Source: Clostridium sp. OS1-26 (GTDB taxonomy: Bacteria > Bacillota > Clostridia > Clostridiales > Clostridiaceae). From it: a DNA stretch of 64,000 nt. The DNA lies in contig NZ_CP133264.1 of NCBI RefSeq assembly GCF_030915445.1, positions 3,877,208 through 3,941,207 on the forward strand, read 5' to 3'. The position numbers and the translations under genes were made by a program. Below the pieces are notes generated by a model that worked only from the letters and a program-made list of their open reading frames with translations, was not told the DNA's origin and searched no databases. How positions within the stretch are numbered: position 1 is the first letter of the stretch; each line of letters begins with the position of its first letter. This document shows, piece by piece, positions 16,831 to 25,853 of this stretch.

Positions 16831-18738
16831 ATGTCTTTTAAGACTACGGTAGAACATGAAAATTTGCGGACGAAAATCAGAGAGTTTGCTGAAGAGGAAG
16901 TTAAACCTATTACATTTATGTTGGATCAGGAAAATAAATTCCCATCAGAAGCCATTCATAAGTTAGCTGATATGGGGATGATGGGTATACCATATACGAA
17001 AGAGTACGGCGGAGCAGGTCTGGATATAATTAGCTATGCAATCGCCGTTGAGGAATTATCGAGAGTGGACGGTGGTACAGGCGTAATTCTTTCCGCACAT
17101 ACATCTTTAGGTTCATATCCAATTGCTGCCTACGGAACAGAAGAGCAAAAACAGAAATACTTAATTCCACTGGCAAAGGGAGAGAAAATTGGCGCCTTCG
17201 GTCTCACCGAAGAAAATGCCGGTAGTGACGCTGGCGGTACGGAGACCACTGCTGTCTTGGAAGGTGATTATTATATTTTGAATGGTGAAAAGATATTCAT
17301 AACTAACGCAGGTGAGGCTGATATTTATATTATTTTTGCAGTTACCACACCTAATATAGGAACTCGGGGCATCAGTACCTTCATTGTGGAGAAGGGCTGG
17401 GAAGGCTTTAGCTTCGGCAAGCATTACGACAAGATGGGTATTCGTTCTTCTGCCACTGCACAGCTAATTTTCAACGATGTGAAAGTCCCTAAAGAAAACC
17501 TTTTGGGTAAGGAGGGTGAAGGCTTCAAGATTGCTATGTCTACTTTGGATGGTGGTCGTATTGGTATTGCAGCTCAGGCTCTTGGCATCGCACAAGGTGC
17601 TTATGAACATGCACTGGAGTATTCAAAGGAAAGAGTTCAATTTGGCAAGCCTATCTGTCAGCAGCAGATTATAGCCTTTAAATTGGCTGATATGGCCACA
17701 AAGCTCAGAGCAGCTAGATTGCTTGTTTATAGTGCCGCAGAGCTGAAAGAAAATCATGAGCGCTATAGTATGGAATCAGCTATGGCGAAACAATATGCAT
17801 CTGACGTTTGCCTTGAGGTTGTCAATGACGCTCTTCAAATATTCGGTGGAAGTGGTTATCTGAAAGGTATGGAAGTTGAGCGTGCTTACAGAGATGCTAA
17901 AATTTGTACAATATATGAGGGAACTAATGAAATTCAGCGTGTCGTTATTTCTTCTCACATTATCGGTAAGATGCCAAAAACCGAGGGTGCAGGGAAAGTT
18001 TCTAAGGGTGAACCTGCTACAGGTTATCGTAAGAAAGTGATTTTCAAGGATGGAACTGTTGAAGAAAGAGTTAGTGCTCTTGTAGAAGCTCTTAAGGTGG
18101 ATGGTTATGATTTCACCGTTGGAATTCCTATAGATACTCCTATTAGTAAGGCTGAAAGAGTAGTCAGCGTAGGTCTAGGCATAGGTGAAAAGAAAAATAT
18201 GAAGCTTATAGAAGACCTGGCAGTTCAAGCCGGTGCAGCTATAGGTTCTTCTCGTCCAGTAGCTGAAACCCTTAAATATGTACCACTGAATCGTTATGTT
18301 GGTATGTCTGGTCAAAAATTCAGCGGAAACCTCTACATTGCCTGTGGTATTTCAGGTGCAGGTCAGCATTTGAAAGGTATAAAGGATGCTTCCACAATTG
18401 TTGCTATAAATATCGATCCTAATGCGAAAATTTTCAAGAACGCAGACTACGGCATAGTTGGAGATTTAATGGAAATCCTGCCAATACTAACTGCCGCTTT
18501 AGATAATGGAGAAGCAAAGAAGGAGGCTCCACCAATGAAGAAGATGAAGAGAGCTCTTCCAAAGAAAGTTGTTCCAACTTGGAAACATTATGTATGTAAT
18601 GGATGCGGTTATGAATACGATCCTGGCCTGGGTGATCCTGAAGGCGAAATAGCAACCGGTACTCTCTTTGAAAATATACCTGAGGAATGGACCTGCCCTG
18701 ATTGTGGTGAAGAAAAAGATATGTTTATAGAAGTATGA
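16831..18738 (+). CDS. Acyl-CoA dehydrogenase / EtfA C-terminal domain / rubredoxin fusion
   Basis: 635 residues. Residues 1-380 are an acyl-CoA dehydrogenase; YEGTNEIQ supplies the catalytic Glu. Residues ~395-565 match the FAD-binding C-terminal domain of ETF alpha (GAAIGSSRPVAETLKYVP, GISGAGQHLKGI). Residues ~588-635 are rubredoxin (YVCNGCGYEYDP…, WTCPDCG). The three parts form an internal electron path from acyl-CoA through FAD to iron. The flavodiiron gene 43 bases downstream is a natural acceptor. The codons are somewhat richer in G+C than the flanking genes. A strong GGAGG precedes the ATG. Confidence 0.92.
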   Translation: MSFKTTVEHENLRTKIREFAEEEVKPITFMLDQENKFPSEAIHKLADMGMMGIPYTKEYGGAGLDIISYAIAVEELSRVDGGTGVILSAHTSLGSYPIAAYGTEEQKQKYLIPLAKGEKIGAFGLTEENAGSDAGGTETTAVLEGDYYILNGEKIFITNAGEADIYIIFAVTTPNIGTRGISTFIVEKGWEGFSFGKHYDKMGIRSSATAQLIFNDVKVPKENLLGKEGEGFKIAMSTLDGGRIGIAAQALGIAQGAYEHALEYSKERVQFGKPICQQQIIAFKLADMATKLRAARLLVYSAAELKENHERYSMESAMAKQYASDVCLEVVNDALQIFGGSGYLKGMEVERAYRDAKICTIYEGTNEIQRVVISSHIIGKMPKTEGAGKVSKGEPATGYRKKVIFKDGTVEERVSALVEALKVDGYDFTVGIPIDTPISKAERVVSVGLGIGEKKNMKLIEDLAVQAGAAIGSSRPVAETLKYVPLNRYVGMSGQKFSGNLYIACGISGAGQHLKGIKDASTIVAINIDPNAKIFKNADYGIVGDLMEILPILTAALDNGEAKKEAPPMKKMKRALPKKVVPTWKHYVCNGCGYEYDPGLGDPEGEIATGTLFENIPEEWTCPDCGEEKDMFIEV

Positions 18739-18781
18739 TTCCTATAATAATGTATATTTAGCGTAAAGGAGGATTGAAATC

Positions 18782-19981
18782 ATGTATTGTGTTAGAGAGA
18801 TAACAGAAGATCTTTATTGGGTTGGTGGCAACGATCGTCGCCTTGCTCTCTTTGAAAATATTCATCCCATTCCACGAGGTGTTTCCTATAACTCTTATCT
18901 ACTTTTAGATGAGAAGACTGTACTCTTTGATACGGTGGACTGGTCAGGTTGCCGCCAGTTCCTTGAGAATGTTCAAGGGCTTATAGAGGACAGATCTTTA
19001 GATTATATGGTAATCAACCATGTGGAGCCGGATCATGCAGCCTGCATTGAAGAGATTATTCTTCGTTATCCGGATGTAAAGATTGTATGCACAGAAAAAG
19101 CTTCTATGTTTATACGTCAGTTTGGTTTCCATATTGATGACAAAGTAATAGAAGTCAAAGAAGGCGATACTATGTCCTTCGGAAAGCATGAAGTTATGTT
19201 TGTAGCTGCTCCAATGGTACATTGGCCAGAAGCTATGGTAACCTATGATACTGTAAGTGGAGTACTATTTTCCGCTGATGCTTTCGGATCTTTCGGTGCC
19301 TTAGATGGTAAGCTGTTTAATGACGAGGTGAACTTTGACAGGGACTGGATCGACGATGCCAGAAGGTATTATACAAATATTGTAGGCAAGTATGGTCCTC
19401 ATGTTCAGGCTTTGCTGAAAAAGGCAAGCAGTATCGATATCAAGGTTATCTGTCCGCTGCATGGACCGGTATGGCGTAATGATTTTGGCTACTTGCTAGA
19501 TAAGTACGACAAGTGGAGTCGTTATGAGCCTGAGGAAAAGGGCGTAGTTATTGTTTATGGAACAATGTACGGCAATACTGAGGCTGCTGCTAACGATCTG
19601 GCAACAAGATTAGTGAAAAAGGGAATGACGAATGTGGTTATGTATGACGTTTCAAAAACTCATGTATCATATTTGATTTCCGAGACCTTCAAATATAGTC
19701 ATGTGGTTCTTGCATCTGTAACCTATAACTTAAAGATTTACCCACCGATGCTTGATTATATAATGGACATGAAGGCATTAAACCTTCAAAAACGTACTTT
19801 CGCACTCATAGAAAATGGCTCCTGGGCTCCTCAATCCGGTAAATTAATGCGTAAACTTTTAGATGAGATGAAGGACGTGACTATTTTAGACAATGAGGTG
19901 TCATTGAACTCTGTCATGAAAGAAGATGATGGAAATTCAATGAATGACCTCGCTGACATCATTATTGAGTCAATGAAGTAA
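18782..19981 (+). CDS. Flavodiiron protein (FprA-like oxygen/NO reductase)
   Basis: 399 residues. An MBL-like diiron domain has NHVEPDHAACIEE, then VHWPEAM (in place of a canonical His region) and CPLHGPVW. A flavodoxin domain (VVIVYGTMYGNTEAAANDLA) binds FMN. Flavodiiron proteins reduce O2 to water, or NO, and take electrons from rubredoxin. The upstream gene carries a fused rubredoxin, so the two likely form one oxygen-detoxifying chain in an operon. AAAGGAGG precedes the start. Confidence 0.92.
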   Translation: MYCVREITEDLYWVGGNDRRLALFENIHPIPRGVSYNSYLLLDEKTVLFDTVDWSGCRQFLENVQGLIEDRSLDYMVINHVEPDHAACIEEIILRYPDVKIVCTEKASMFIRQFGFHIDDKVIEVKEGDTMSFGKHEVMFVAAPMVHWPEAMVTYDTVSGVLFSADAFGSFGALDGKLFNDEVNFDRDWIDDARRYYTNIVGKYGPHVQALLKKASSIDIKVICPLHGPVWRNDFGYLLDKYDKWSRYEPEEKGVVIVYGTMYGNTEAAANDLATRLVKKGMTNVVMYDVSKTHVSYLISETFKYSHVVLASVTYNLKIYPPMLDYIMDMKALNLQKRTFALIENGSWAPQSGKLMRKLLDEMKDVTILDNEVSLNSVMKEDDGNSMNDLADIIIESMK

Positions 19982-20002
19982 TTTTAGAAAAAATATAATT
20001 TT

Positions 20003-20041
20003 GGACCGACTCATGAACAAATGCGTGAGCCGATCCTTTTT
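20003..20041 (+). terminator. Terminator of the dehydrogenase-flavodiiron operon
   Basis: GGACCGACTCA pairs with TGAGCCGATCC (with G-T pairs) and is followed by TTTTTGG. Confidence 0.8.
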
Positions 20042-20113
20042 GGTGTACGTTTATTAAAAATGAATACTTTAACTAACGTTTTTACCCGACAATTTAACTC
20101 AGAATAAAAAGAA

Positions 20114-20578
20114 TTATTTGTGATCATAATCGTTGAAATCTCTAAGCAGTTCAATAAACTTTTCAAGTCTTGAATCATCCCACCTTGAAATACGCTCATA
20201 GAAAGCAGATTCTTTTTCTCTTAAAGCATTCATGATCTTTTGCTGTCCAAGCTCTGTTAATGACAACAGTACACCACGGCGGTCATTTGGAGAAGGTTCA
20301 CTTTTTACGTAATTCAAGGTTTTAAGTTGATTTATAAGTCTGCTGACAGAACTACGATCCATAGCTGTAGATTCCGCCAAAACCGTTGCACTTGTTGGGC
20401 CAAATGAGAATAGCCAGCGAACAATGAGAAAAGCAGCAGGCTGTAAAGTGGAATCAAAACATGCTGCAGTCCTTACATTGAGTGCATGTGATGCACTGAT
20501 AAGTGCATTTAGCTGTTCACCTAATTGCAGTTCCAAATTATTTCTAGAAGTATTTTTAGAATTAGTATTACTCTCCAT
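20114..20578 (-). CDS. MarR family transcriptional regulator
   Basis: 154 residues. A winged helix-turn-helix shows SATVLAESTAMDRSSVSRLINQLKT and the wing SPNDRRGVLLSLTELGQQ. It is divergent from the SDR gene, with two strong palindromes between them. It probably represses both, and responds to a phenolic or oxidant ligand. GAGGTGAA precedes the ATG. Confidence 0.9.
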   Translation of the reverse strand: MESNTNSKNTSRNNLELQLGEQLNALISASHALNVRTAACFDSTLQPAAFLIVRWLFSFGPTSATVLAESTAMDRSSVSRLINQLKTLNYVKSEPSPNDRRGVLLSLTELGQQKIMNALREKESAFYERISRWDDSRLEKFIELLRDFNDYDHK

Positions 20579-20617
20579 AGTTCACCTCAATTTTATGAAT
20601 TTGTGAAAATAAAATAG

Positions 20618-20631
20618 TTGACATATGTCAA
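20618..20631. promoter_or_regulatory. Palindrome TTGACATATGTCAA (probable MarR site)
   Basis: This is a perfect 14-bp palindrome located 40 bases upstream of the MarR start codon. It contains TTGACA, so it could overlap a -35 box. It suits a MarR dimer. Confidence 0.65.
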
Positions 20632-20634
20632 ATA

Positions 20635-20670
20635 AATAAATATACTTGATATATATCAAGTATATTTATT
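20635..20670. promoter_or_regulatory. Perfect 36-bp palindrome between MarR and SDR genes
   Basis: All 36 bases read the same on both strands, centred on TTGATATATATCAA. Only 3 bases separate it from the other palindrome. Two such sites together suggest cooperative MarR binding over divergent promoters. It may also form a cruciform. Confidence 0.7.
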
Positions 20671-20767
20671 GTGTTAAATTATGTCAAGCAAAAGATGCAC
20701 AGCATTTCAATAATTTAAAATGTAAATTATAGGCATAAAATGTACACTTACTATAAGGAGGTAAAAT

Positions 20768-21640
20768 ATGAACACATGTCCAACTGTTGTAATTACTGGT
20801 GGAACTAGCGGACTTGGTCAATTAGTGGCAATCGAGTTAGCAAAACAAGGTGCTCATCTTGTTTTGATAGCGAGAAGCAAGACTCGAGCAGAAACAACTA
20901 GGAAAATATTAGAGAGTATTGCACCAAAAACTAAAGTGAACTTTTTTTTCGGAGACCTGTCCTTGATGAAGGATGTGGAAAGAATTGGACAGGAAATTAA
21001 AGTTGCATATCCTAAAATTGATGTACTTGTAAACAATGCAGGATTGCATGCATTTGAGCAGCGTATAACCTCAGAGGGTTTTTCAGAAATGATAGCAGTG
21101 AACTACTTGGCTCCATGGCTATTGACACATACTTTACTACAATCTTTAATGAAATCAGAAAATGCTCGAATTGTAAACGTGGCATCTGAAGCATCACGTA
21201 ATCATGGTGAACTTAAGCTTCCAGAGGATTTAACAGATACAACTAAATTTACAGCTAGAGGTTCATCTATGCTTTATGGAAAAACTAAACTATTTAATAT
21301 CATGTTTACTGCTGAGCTATCACGTCAACTCTCTGGAACAGGGGTTACAGTTAATGCACTTAATCCAGGGTTTAATGTTACTGGTCTTGGACGTGAGCTC
21401 CGATTTGCTTCAGTGCTTGAACGCATATTAAAATTTTTTCATATTGGAGATCCACGTAAAGGAGCTGATATAATTGTTCGTCTGGCTGTTGGGCATCAAT
21501 ATCACGGTGTAACTGGAGGATATTTCAATGTTGGGACTGGTAAGTCTATTACTCCTATATATCCTGGTGCTGATATGATTATGCAAAATAGATTGTGGAA
21601 TGATACTAAGGAATTGTTACAGCGAAGAGGTTTTATATAG
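20768..21640 (+). CDS. Short-chain dehydrogenase/reductase (retinol-dehydrogenase-like)
   Basis: 290 residues. The NAD(P) motif TGGTSGLGQLVA is at the N-terminus, followed by NNAG, a Ser-Tyr-Lys site (…MLYGKTKLFN) and NPGFNVTGLGREL. It is related to retinol dehydrogenase-type SDRs; the substrate is unknown. Its control by MarR suggests a role in aldehyde or ketone detoxification. AAGGAGG precedes the ATG. Confidence 0.85.
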   Translation: MNTCPTVVITGGTSGLGQLVAIELAKQGAHLVLIARSKTRAETTRKILESIAPKTKVNFFFGDLSLMKDVERIGQEIKVAYPKIDVLVNNAGLHAFEQRITSEGFSEMIAVNYLAPWLLTHTLLQSLMKSENARIVNVASEASRNHGELKLPEDLTDTTKFTARGSSMLYGKTKLFNIMFTAELSRQLSGTGVTVNALNPGFNVTGLGRELRFASVLERILKFFHIGDPRKGADIIVRLAVGHQYHGVTGGYFNVGTGKSITPIYPGADMIMQNRLWNDTKELLQRRGFI

Positions 21641-21654
21641 ATAGAATTAGAAAG

Positions 21655-21757
21655 CAAACTAAATAGCAGCATTTATAATGAAAATGCTGCTATCAATCAA
21701 GAAAAATAATTGTTCAACGGGTACACCCAAAAACTTTGCTATTTTAATTGCTAACTT
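21655..21757 (-). repeat. Duplicated 3' end of an XRE regulator gene plus its hairpin
   Basis: About 100 bases are nearly identical to 27984-28086, the 3' end of the XRE gene at 28018. The frame reads …AIKIAKFLGVPVEQLFF, but one T is missing before the stop. It begins just past the CODH stop codon, so it is a transplanted fragment, not a gene. Confidence 0.85.
21662..21691 (+). terminator. Hairpin between the SDR and CODH genes
   Basis: ATAGCAGCATTT pairs with AAATGCTGCTAT. It may serve both converging genes. A closely similar hairpin stands after the XRE gene at 27986-28016. Confidence 0.55.
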
Positions 21758-21761
21758 AATC

Positions 21762-23668
21762 CTAAACCTTTTCTTTTTTGATAATATGAGCTTCTATATT
21801 ATTGGCTACTTCAACAGGGTCATCGCCTAATGCAATTTTTCCACCTGTTACATCTTCTGCTTTGTTAGTTAAAAGCTCTACTAGCTGAGGAGCTCCTGTC
21901 ATGAAAGGAGTAGGAGATAGATGAGTATAAGCTCCATAAGCTAATGCGAAAATGCCGTCTATAGTTGCCTTTTGTTCCATCCACTCTGGTGCTGTAACAG
22001 CTATTGGAAGGTCAGATACATCAACATCCAAGTGATCTGCAAGGGCAGTAACAAGCATAGATATTCTTCCTGTATCTGTACAAGTTCCAAAGCTTAGTAC
22101 TGGAGGAATTTTTAGCATATTACATACTTCTTTTAATCCTTCACCAGCTAACTCGTTAGCTGCTTCTACTGTACACAGTCCAGCAACCTCAAGAGCGTGG
22201 TTTCCACAGCCTCCGCTGACAACTAATATATCTTTCTTTATAAGTTCTTTTGTAAGATTTATTGTTACCCAATCTTGAGGACCATTTCTTAGGGTAGAAC
22301 AGTTTGCAAGAGCCACAACTCCTTTAATCTTTCCAGCAGCTATTACATCTACTAATGGATCGAGCTTATTACCAAGGGCACCTAAAACAGCTTCAGTAGA
22401 GAAACCAGCTATAGCTTTTTGAACTTTTTTAGGAACCATCGGTTGAATTTTTCTTTCTTTTCTCTTCTTAAAGTTTTCTATACCAAGTTCAATTAATCTA
22501 TCTGCCATGGTACCAACTTGTGAAGGATCGTAAGGAATTTTTTCACTAATTCCTGGCAAGTCAATGATAGTACTTACAGATACCAAGGTTATTTGATATT
22601 TCTCAGCATACATATCGATAGCTGGAGGTGAGCAGTTTTCTTCCATTGCAAAGACATCTACAGAACCAGTAGCTAGTAATGGTTCTATAGTAAGCCAGTT
22701 TCCCATGTGACCTACAAATACATCATCCATTTCGAATCTCTGTAATAACTCTTGACCTGTTTCTATGGAACCTACTATTCTAAGGCCTTTAGCTCCAGCA
22801 GCTTTTGCTTTTTCCTGAACTTCTTGTGTTCTTGCTTTTAATATGGTAGCAACTCCAGGCCAAGGTTGATGGCCATTAAACACTATATTTATATACTCAG
22901 GATCCATGACTCCTAAATCCATATTAACTTCATGTGGCTTTGGGGTTCCGAACAATATATCTTGAACCATTTCTAGCCCTATCTGAGTATTATATATGGT
23001 AGCTATACCTAGTCTAAGAGCTTTCATTGCTAAAGAAACATGGCTTCCATCTACATTTGTAAGACAACTGGCAACACAATTTTGTTCTTCATGTACTGTT
23101 CCTCCAGGATATATGTCTAGTTTCTTCCATAGTTCCTTTCTCTTTTTGGAGCAAAGGCTTCAACCATAATATTATTATCTTCCACACCAATCCTTTGTTG
23201 ATCCTCAAGTAGAATAGCTAATTCTATAGCCATATCATTAATTTCCTGATTTGTGTTTATGCCTACCTTTTCACACATCCATTTAAGCTTATCAACATCT
23301 GTAATCTTAAATGGAGTCTTTCCTTCAGCTGTAGCTTTTAATGTTCTGAATGCCTCATAGGCATGATGACTATATGTACCTGCTCCCATTATGTTTTTGA
23401 GAAGAAAATTTCTCATTGCCATTGCATCAGCAGCTATTCCGCAGACTCCTTTAGTCTGACCTGTTTTTTCACTTATTCTGCAAGGACCATTTGAGCATAG
23501 TTGGCAACTTAAACCTTCAAGACAAAACTTGCATCTGATTTTCTCCTGCTGTGCATATCTGTCAAATGCATTAGACATTCCATCTTCTCTAATTCTTTTA
23601 AGCATTTCTTCTACTGAATCATGATAGCTTACTCTACCTTCTGATTTTTCTAATATAGTTTCACTCAT
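21762..23668 (-). CDS. cooS: Anaerobic CO dehydrogenase catalytic subunit (CooS-like) with one-base frame break
   Basis: Joined, the protein is about 635 residues, normal for CooS, which oxidises CO to CO2 on a Ni-4Fe-4S cluster. The N-terminal part has the B/D-cluster cysteines (CKFCLEGLSCQLCSNGPC). The C-terminal part has C-cluster cysteines in MEENCSPPA, NCSTLRNG, GGCGNHALEVAGLC and FGTCTDTG. The frame breaks at an A5 run at 23143-23147: with one more A, …APKKRKELWKKLDIYPGG… runs into the second frame without a stop. No cooC, cooF or acs genes are next to it. It is either a dead gene or an assembly error. Confidence 0.9.
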
Positions 23669-23883
23669 AAGACATTTACTCCTTTAACTATTTATATTAG
23701 TACTAGTAGTAAATTTTCCTATAATGGATTTAATTATACATGATTAATTTTTGTATGGTTTAGACATAACTTAATTTTACAATTAGGCTTGCACCTTACG
23801 TGGGGTAATGATTTACAATTTAAATATACGTCATTGGGATGTATTTAAAAATTATCTATAATATAATAAGGAGAACATCAACT

Positions 23884-24663
23884 ATGATATACACTGAAGA
23901 GCAAATCAATATTTACTTACGTAAGATTGGGTACAATAAGAAGATTGAATTGAACGGAAAGACACTTCAACAATTACAAATTGCTCATTTAAAGAATATT
24001 CCATATGAAAACTTAGATATTTTAAATCAAGTTCCGCTGTCTCTTAATGCAGAAGACTTATTCAAAAAAATGATATTAAAACATAGGGGTGGGTATTGCT
24101 TTGAACTAAATGGATTATATAGCAATTTGTTAAAAAGCCTTGGATTTAATGTTACAAACTTGGCAGGGCGTTTTGCGAATGATGAGACTACTATTAAGAT
24201 GCGAAGCCATCGCATACTTAAAGTTACAACGAATGATGGCATCTATATATGTGACGTGGGTGTGAGAAGTGAATCACCTAGAATGGCACTTAAATTGATA
24301 GATGGATTAATACAAAATGACGGTGTAAGTGAATATAAATTTGGGCATGACGACTTTTATGGACATACTCTTTGGCAGAAGGAGCAAAGTAAAAGTTGGA
24401 AAAGAATTTATGGCTTTACAGAAGAACCCCAACTGGATATTGATTATGTTATGCCGTCTTTCTTCTGTGAAAAACATCCACAATCGCTTTTTATTGGTTA
24501 TAAAAAGATATCAATTTTTACTGACACATCTAATATTACACTTATAGGCGACACTTTAAAATTTTATGAAAATGCAAAAGTAATAAAAAAAGTCGAGTTA
24601 AAAAATAAAGAGGAAATAGATGACATACTTGAAAAGTATTTTAGGATAAAAATAAATGATTAG
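23884..24663 (+). CDS. Arylamine N-acetyltransferase
   Basis: 259 residues from ATG 23884, after AAGGAGAAC. The Cys-His-Asp triad is in HRGGYCFELN, SHRILK and YICDVG. It moves an acetyl group from acetyl-CoA to arylamines and hydrazines. The length is typical. An upstream TTG frame is ignored. It is divergent from the CODH gene. Confidence 0.92.
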   Translation: MIYTEEQINIYLRKIGYNKKIELNGKTLQQLQIAHLKNIPYENLDILNQVPLSLNAEDLFKKMILKHRGGYCFELNGLYSNLLKSLGFNVTNLAGRFANDETTIKMRSHRILKVTTNDGIYICDVGVRSESPRMALKLIDGLIQNDGVSEYKFGHDDFYGHTLWQKEQSKSWKRIYGFTEEPQLDIDYVMPSFFCEKHPQSLFIGYKKISIFTDTSNITLIGDTLKFYENAKVIKKVELKNKEEIDDILEKYFRIKIND

Positions 24664-24742
24664 TAAAATTATAGGACTAATAGCAGTTGTAATTGTGTCA
24701 CATTTTTCGTATAAGCCGAACTAACAACAAGTTATTAATAAG

Positions 24743-24769
24743 TTATGCACAGTAGTTTTCTGTGTATAA
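24743..24769. other. Inverted pair of DnaA-box-like 9-mers
   Basis: TTATGCACA (plus strand) and TTATACACA (minus strand, 24761-24769) face each other across 9 bases. The consensus DnaA box is TTATNCACA. A further ACTACAT/ATGTAGT inverted repeat follows. There is no replication gene nearby, so this may be a DnaA titration or regulation site, or chance. Confidence 0.35.
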
Positions 24770-24870
24770 CTACATCTACATAGATTACATGTAGTTTATG
24801 TATAAAACAAATAAAGTCAATTAGTGTATATGAATAAACACTAGATATAAAACGGAGGTTAAATTTAGTT

Positions 24871-25257
24871 ATGAACGATTTTCAAAGTATACTTAACTAT
24901 TATAAGAATGAAATGAAATGGAATCCACCTTTTGCTGAAGTACTCTCTAAATATTCTCCAGATGGATTAAAAGGATTTTTAGTAATGCGTGAATCTATTC
25001 AAAATGGACATTTGCCTAAAAAGACAAGAGAATTAATTTTCACGATATTAGATAGTTTAGATGATGAAGTAAGTGGTGCTAAGGCACATGCTGTTGCTGC
25101 TATAGAAGCAGGCTTAACCATGGAAGAATTAGTAGAAGCATTTGTAATTGTAACAATTGTGAAAGGTATCAATGTATTGACTAAAACAGGCGCTGAAGCA
25201 ATTAAAGCAGCAGAGAAAAGATTACAAGAAATGAATTTAACTAACGAAAATCGATAA
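24871..25257 (+). CDS. Carboxymuconolactone decarboxylase family protein
   Basis: 128 residues with the helical CMD fold (KTRELIFTILDSL… then AKAHAVAAIEAGLTMEELVEAFVI). The CxxC of AhpD-type peroxidase partners is absent, so it is not a disulfide reductase of that type. The function is uncertain. ACGGAGG precedes the start. Confidence 0.8.
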   Translation: MNDFQSILNYYKNEMKWNPPFAEVLSKYSPDGLKGFLVMRESIQNGHLPKKTRELIFTILDSLDDEVSGAKAHAVAAIEAGLTMEELVEAFVIVTIVKGINVLTKTGAEAIKAAEKRLQEMNLTNENR

Positions 25258-25321
25258 TAGCAAATTAAGATATTCTTATAAGTTTCAGCAATCGTTAGAT
25301 AATGTATAGGGGGGAATCTTT

Positions 25322-25777
25322 ATGGAGATTTGCTTAGTTGAGAAAAATATAACAGAAGTTAACCTTATAAAGCCATTATGGGAAAAACTTAATTCAATTC
25401 ATTTTGATAAATCAGTTTATTTTAAGAGTAAATATGAGAAATTTACCTTTGATAAAAGAATAGAATCTATTTATAGAAAGGCAGAGAAAGGTATAATAAA
25501 AATTGATATGCTTTTAGACAGTTACACTGGGAATTATGTAGGGTATTGTTTAAGTTCAATTGAAGATAATTTAGGAGAAATAGAATCTATATATATCGAA
25601 AAGCAGTATCGTAAGTTTAAATTAGGAGACAAACTTATGAAGAATGCTTTAAAATGGTTTGAATCTAATTCAATAACAAACATTGAAATTAATGTAGTCT
25701 ATGCAAATGATGAAGCATTATCTTTTTATGAACGCTATGGTTTTCATGTTGGGAATTATATCTTAAAAAGAACTTAA
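25322..25777 (+). CDS. GNAT family N-acetyltransferase
   Basis: 151 residues. The acetyl-CoA loop is YIEKQYRKFKLGDKLMKNA and the C-terminal VVYANDEALSFYERYGF is typical. It is a generic GNAT; its substrate is unknown. GGGGGGAA precedes the ATG. Confidence 0.82.
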   Translation: MEICLVEKNITEVNLIKPLWEKLNSIHFDKSVYFKSKYEKFTFDKRIESIYRKAEKGIIKIDMLLDSYTGNYVGYCLSSIEDNLGEIESIYIEKQYRKFKLGDKLMKNALKWFESNSITNIEINVVYANDEALSFYERYGFHVGNYILKRT

Positions 25778-25853
25778 TATTTAAGACGCATTCTTCGTAT
25801 GTGTCAACATAGTGGGGACTCAAAGGGGTCTCCATTTTTTATTTTGAGGAAAA

